NCBI GenBank assembly: GCA_018897475.1
Contig: JAHIKS010000129.1
Coordinates: forward strand, 1-7,008
Length of the DNA: 7,008 bases
Source: Candidatus Altarchaeota archaeon
GTDB lineage: Archaea; Altiarchaeota; Altiarchaeia; IMC4; QMZM01
Reading direction: 5' to 3'
Positions 3,634 through 7,008 of this stretch are shown piece after piece. Numbering within the stretch: the first letter of the stretch is position 1; the number at the start of each line of letters is the position of its first letter. A program made the position numbers and the translations under genes. The notes under the pieces were generated by a model. That model saw nothing but the letters and a program-made list of their open reading frames with translations. It had not been told where the DNA came from and searched no databases.

Positions 3634-6600
3634 CTATTTCACAACATCCACTGAAACATCATCGGAGCTCATCATGTAGTTGTGCCCCTTTCCGTCCTTG
3701 TAGGTCATATCAAAAAGCTTGAACTGGAATTTGCCCGCGCTCTTTGGGATTAACTCAACCTGGACGTCCTTCACCTCCCCGGCCTTAATTGCGGGAATCT
3801 CGTCGGGGGCCTTTTTCACCTCAAAGTTCTCGGGAAGCCGGGTGAGGAACCTCACGTCCTGTACATCATTGTCCCAATCGTTCTTTATGGAAATCTTTAC
3901 GGCCAGCGGTTTACCTGCATTTGCCTTTTTGGGGAAGTTTATCGATAACGAGATGGCGGGCTTCCTTTGAATCTCGTCCATCAGCATATCGATCTCACCC
4001 CGGTTCTTATCGATGATTTTTTCATCATCCTCATTCCAGCCACCCTTCCTGAGCGCATCCTCGAAACTCCTTTTCGATTTATCCAGGTATCTCTTTGCTT
4101 CAGGATACTTCCCTCGCTTTATGAGCTCCTTTGCCGCGACCTTTGAGATGAAAGCATCTATCGCTATCATGTGACTGTCAATAAGGAGCTTGTCGGAGTG
4201 CCTTTTACTCTTATCCTTTGTCTTTTTATAAGACTCCAGAGCAATCTTGAAGTATCTCTCCGCGTCCGGGAGATTATTGAGTCCCTCATAAATCTCACCG
4301 ACACTATTTTGGGCCTCGCTAATTCTTTTTAAGTGAGTGAAACCCGAATTCTTTTTTTCCTTCATACCTTCTACGTATTTCAGGTAGCACTCAACGGCTT
4401 TCCGGTAGGACTTCTCCATCTCCACGTCCTCACCGAATCTTTCCTGGGTTTCGGCAACCCTCCTGTATCCGTCCCCTGCATGGAAGTAATTCTGGTTTCC
4501 AAGCTGGTTTTTTGCGTACTCCATGTAAGAGCTTATCGCAACCCGGTAGTTTTTGTAATCCCCGCTTACTTTCTCAACGACCTCGATTATTACCGGGTTT
4601 GACGATTTGACATACTTGTTATTGGCCTCGTCATGATAGAGCACCTCAAGGGGCTTTATGTGGTACCTTCCTGCCCTGTCCGAAACCATCTCTATTGAAT
4701 TCCTGCTGGACCCCTCGGGCTTTATCTCGGCTATCTCCGTTGGCAGGACGACCACCTTCAGTTCCTCGGGAATGTGGGGGAGGAACGTTATGTTCCTGAT
4801 TGGATTCTTGCCGTGGTTCGTTACAATCACGTTCACTATGAGTGCCTCCTTGACGAAGGTGTACGAGTGCCTGTCCAGGAGCAATGTAACCTCCGGCTTC
4901 TCGCCTATCTCAGTGAGCAGCTGCTTCGCCTCCCCCCGCGTGTCGTTTAGGAATTTTGCATACTCCTCATCCCATTTGCTCTTTTCTATGGATTCGCTGA
5001 TGTTTTTTATCGCCTTATTCAGCTCCTCGTTTGCAACCGCATAATCCCCCTGCTGGATGGCCCTATTTGCCTTTGTCATTGATAGGAAGCCATTGCTTAG
5101 AATCCCATCAGTGACCATCTTCTTCTCCTTGAAGTATGAAACCGCCCTCTCAAAGTACCTCTCGGATTTCTGGAATTCGCCCAGGAGTCTGTATGATTCT
5201 CCAATCTCATGGTTGGCCTTTCCGGGATTTGTTTTCTCACCCTTTTTCACACCCAGCCCTTCGGCTTCGTCTATATAACCGAGATACTGCTTTATCGCCT
5301 TCGTATAGTTCCTGTTGGCTGCTACTTTGTTCCCAAGCCTGATGCTGCATTCTGCTGCCTTATTGTACCCCTGCCCAGAACGGAAATATATCTTCTCCTC
5401 TTCCTGCTCCTTTGCATACCTGAGGTAAAGGTCCATGGCGGACTTATAGTCTTTGCACTTCCAGTTTGAATCCGCCGCCTTTATTATCTCGCCTGCATCT
5501 TCGTAAAGCCTTGCCGCCTCTTTGTATATGGAGACGGCCTTGCCATAGTCTACCCCCGACTCTATCCTGGCGGCCTTGTAATAAACGTTGGCGGCCGACA
5601 GGGGCTCCTTCATGCCCTCATAGCCTGCCCCCGCCCTCCTGTAAAGCTCCACTGCCTCCTCTATCTTCTTTTCCTTCAGATTCTTCTCTGCGCCTTTTAT
5701 GTAGGCCTCAGCTGCAAGATTGTAGCCGGAAACGGCAACAGAGGCATCATCCTCTTTGAGACATATTTCCGCATAACTGAAGTATGAATCCCCCGCATCC
5801 TCGAATTCCCCCAGCTCCTCGTGGCATTCCCCAATGGCCTTGTAAACATTGGCCGCATCCATGTATTTCTTGAGTTTTAACCTGATGTTGGCTGCCTTTT
5901 CATAGTAGCGTATCGCACCCTTGAAGTCCTTTGCATTTCTATAGCACCCTCCAATGCTCTCGTAGTTGTTGCTTGCGGCAAGCTTGTCGCTGTCCTTGGC
6001 GAATTCCGCCGAGGACATGTAATAATAAATGGCAGTGTCATAGTCCTTTGTATCCTCATAGTTCTTGGCTATGGCACTGTATGTTTTGATAAGGTTCGGA
6101 ACGTGCTCCAGCTCGGAGCTCAGCGTGGCGGACATTATGTAGTGCTTAAGTGCCTTCTTATGCTGTCCCATCCTCCTATAGAGCTCCGCGGCCCTCTCAT
6201 AGCCGGAGCTTGCGCCGGAGATATTCTTTATCTCCTTGTTCATTTCAGCGGATTTCATATGGACCTTCAGCGCGGATTCATAGTCCTCCCCCCTTTCATA
6301 GAAATCAGCACCCTTTCCATACATCGATGTGGCAGCGAGGTAATCCTTAATCCCCTTGTACATTTCCCCTATCTCTATGTAAACCTCGGCGGCTTTATTG
6401 TACTCCTCGACCTCTTCGTAGCGCTTGGCAGCAAGCTCATAGTTCATATGGGCCTCGTTATACCTCTTAACCTCGGTGTAGATTCTTGCAACCTTCATGT
6501 AATTATCGGCCGCGTGTTTCAAATCCTCCACCCTGTCCTTCTGCGTCAGGTGCATTGAGTTTTCGTAGCAGCTTGCTATCTTGAGGTAATAGGGGGCGAG

Positions 6601-6855
6601 GCTGAAATAGCTCTTTAGAGTAGTGCCGGGCCTCGATTCGATAATCTTGAGTTTTGCCTCCATGAACTTCAGATAGGCGTCGAGTGCCTTGTCGAATTGC
6701 TTCGCGTTCTCGCACGTCTTTGCCTCGTTGAGCCACTTCTGCGCCTCCATGTCCTCCTTCTTCTCACCCATGAACTTCTTTGCGCCCTTCCCATCCCTTA
6801 GAATCTCCTTCTTGGCTTCATCCACAAGGCTGTCGAGAGGATTATTCTTCGCCAT
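3634..6855 (-). CDS. Giant alpha-SNAP/TPR-like repeat protein with two beta-sandwich domains
   Basis: This 1073-residue acidic and basic mixed protein has no signal peptide and no membrane segment, so it is probably cytoplasmic. Residues 1-112 are helical. Residues 131-389 contain thirteen helical units with an almost exact 20-residue period (pattern xYxxA-xxxY-xxxA-xxY). Two helices make a 40-residue hairpin as in alpha-SNAP-type repeats, rather than a 34-residue TPR. Residues of about 390-650 continue as helices. Residues 653-762 form a beta-rich Ig/CARDB-like domain. Residues 774-960 are helical again, and 965-1073 form a second beta-sandwich. The segment 476-762 and the segment 774-1073 are copies of one module. 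The ATG has no Shine-Dalgarno, but a TATA-like sequence about 25 nt upstream suggests a leaderless transcript. It is the first gene of a unit with moxR. The likely role is a scaffold or substrate adaptor for that ATPase (inference); the reaction or partner is unknown. Confidence 0.85.
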   Translation of the reverse strand: MAKNNPLDSLVDEAKKEILRDGKGAKKFMGEKKEDMEAQKWLNEAKTCENAKQFDKALDAYLKFMEAKLKIIESRPGTTLKSYFSLAPYYLKIASCYENSMHLTQKDRVEDLKHAADNYMKVARIYTEVKRYNEAHMNYELAAKRYEEVEEYNKAAEVYIEIGEMYKGIKDYLAATSMYGKGADFYERGEDYESALKVHMKSAEMNKEIKNISGASSGYERAAELYRRMGQHKKALKHYIMSATLSSELEHVPNLIKTYSAIAKNYEDTKDYDTAIYYYMSSAEFAKDSDKLAASNNYESIGGCYRNAKDFKGAIRYYEKAANIRLKLKKYMDAANVYKAIGECHEELGEFEDAGDSYFSYAEICLKEDDASVAVSGYNLAAEAYIKGAEKNLKEKKIEEAVELYRRAGAGYEGMKEPLSAANVYYKAARIESGVDYGKAVSIYKEAARLYEDAGEIIKAADSNWKCKDYKSAMDLYLRYAKEQEEEKIYFRSGQGYNKAAECSIRLGNKVAANRNYTKAIKQYLGYIDEAEGLGVKKGEKTNPGKANHEIGESYRLLGEFQKSERYFERAVSYFKEKKMVTDGILSNGFLSMTKANRAIQQGDYAVANEELNKAIKNISESIEKSKWDEEYAKFLNDTRGEAKQLLTEIGEKPEVTLLLDRHSYTFVKEALIVNVIVTNHGKNPIRNITFLPHIPEELKVVVLPTEIAEIKPEGSSRNSIEMVSDRAGRYHIKPLEVLYHDEANNKYVKSSNPVIIEVVEKVSGDYKNYRVAISSYMEYAKNQLGNQNYFHAGDGYRRVAETQERFGEDVEMEKSYRKAVECYLKYVEGMKEKKNSGFTHLKRISEAQNSVGEIYEGLNNLPDAERYFKIALESYKKTKDKSKRHSDKLLIDSHMIAIDAFISKVAAKELIKRGKYPEAKRYLDKSKRSFEDALRKGGWNEDDEKIIDKNRGEIDMLMDEIQRKPAISLSINFPKKANAGKPLAVKISIKNDWDNDVQDVRFLTRLPENFEVKKAPDEIPAIKAGEVKDVQVELIPKSAGKFQFKLFDMTYKDGKGHNYMMSSDDVSVDVVK

Positions 6856-6898
6856 CAGTAATTTATTAGATTACGGGATAAAATTCTTACTGATTACA
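6856..6898. promoter_or_regulatory. Divergent promoter region at the right edge
   Basis: This 43-nt spacer separates two divergent starts. The minus strand has AATTTTATC (about 6876-6884), centred about 25 nt before the giant protein's ATG, which suits a leaderless transcript. The plus strand has an AT-rich ATTTATTAG (6861-6869) that could serve the rightward gene with a very short leader. Neither ATG has a convincing Shine-Dalgarno. Boxes were read by eye. Confidence 0.4.
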
Positions 6899-7008
6899 AT
6901 GTATGGGGATATTAGGGAGGAAATCCGGGGAATTCTCGGGAATGCGGCTGGCGAGGCCATAAAACCGGGGGAGATTCAGGAGTCCGAGCTCTGCGACCTT
7001 ACAACGGC
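6899..7008 (+). CDS. Partial CDS, N-terminus only; possibly arginyl-tRNA synthetase
   Basis: An ATG opens a frame that stays open for 36 codons to the window edge: MYGDIREEIRGILGNAAGEA, followed by IKPGEIQESELCDLTT. The other two plus-strand frames give no better candidate; the one beginning at the ATG at 6903 stops within 20 codons. An amphipathic helix followed by a short acidic linker and a D-L-T/A-T motif resembles the N-terminal domain of class Ia arginyl-tRNA synthetases (consensus GDLAT followed by a helix). The match is short and lacks the usual Gly before Asp, so the product name is tentative. Codon choice (AGG, CGG, ATA) is like the neighbours. Confidence 0.5.
   Translation, partial: MYGDIREEIRGILGNAAGEAIKPGEIQESELCDLTT

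Noticed and set aside
5466..5759. Plus-strand Pro/Arg/Ser/Leu-rich reading frame of 97 codons
   Set aside because: It is antisense to the helical-repeat region of the giant protein, has a biased composition and no start signal.
6103..6558. Plus-strand reading frame of 151 codons opposite the giant repeat protein
   Set aside because: The opposite strand carries the regular 20-residue repeats, and the plus-strand translation mirrors them as a Leu/His/Gly-rich pseudo-repeat, so it is a by-product of the periodic coding sequence.
3601..6855. A bacterial-type Bat aerotolerance operon
   Set aside because: Although MoxR, helical repeats and beta-sandwich domains are all present, there is no VWA or DUF58 gene, no transmembrane segments and no signal peptide, so calling it a Bat operon would overstate the evidence.

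Overview
The window is archaeal chromosomal DNA. The diagnostic genes are a ribosomal protein L37e, a single-domain Sm-like (LSm) protein, the Rpp21-type RNase P protein subunit (component 4), an archaeal YhbY-like CRM-domain protein, a DUF357 protein and a tRNA-Val without an encoded CCA. Compact operons, AGG/AGA-rich arginine use and several starts with a TATA-like box about 25-28 nt upstream and no Shine-Dalgarno also fit an archaeon. A euryarchaeal lineage, perhaps Thermoplasmatota-like, is a guess; nothing here fixes it.

Layout. Positions 1-374 hold tRNA-Val(GAC) on the minus strand inside an unusually dense string of short perfect or near-perfect stem-loops: six between 4 and 179 and two more between 256 and 313. 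One 23-nt palindrome occurs twice. From 375 to 726 (minus strand) lies the classical archaeal lsm-rpl37e pair. The rpl37e gene is only 47 codons and is easy to miss. A 46-nt divergent spacer (727-772) separates lsm from a rightward, tightly overlapping four-gene operon (773-2637): an M24 Xaa-Pro peptidase, RNase P component 4, a YhbY-like protein and a DUF357 protein. This is a housekeeping RNA-processing and translation cluster.

The operon converges, with only 4 nt to spare, on a leftward two-gene unit (6855 to 2642). Its first gene encodes a 1073-residue cytoplasmic helical-repeat and beta-sandwich protein, and its second a MoxR-type AAA+ ATPase. The large protein is the most interesting object in the window. 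Its N-terminal half is built on a nearly exact 20-residue helix period (40-residue alpha-SNAP-like hairpins, not 34-residue TPRs). Its C-terminal half is a tandem duplication of a roughly 300-residue module made of helical repeats plus an Ig/CARDB-like beta-sandwich. The usual MoxR partners (DUF58 and VWA membrane proteins) are absent beside it, so MoxR plus this giant scaffold may be a reduced or alternative MoxR chaperone system. At the right edge a rightward gene begins (6899 to the end); only 36 codons are visible, possibly the start of arginyl-tRNA synthetase.
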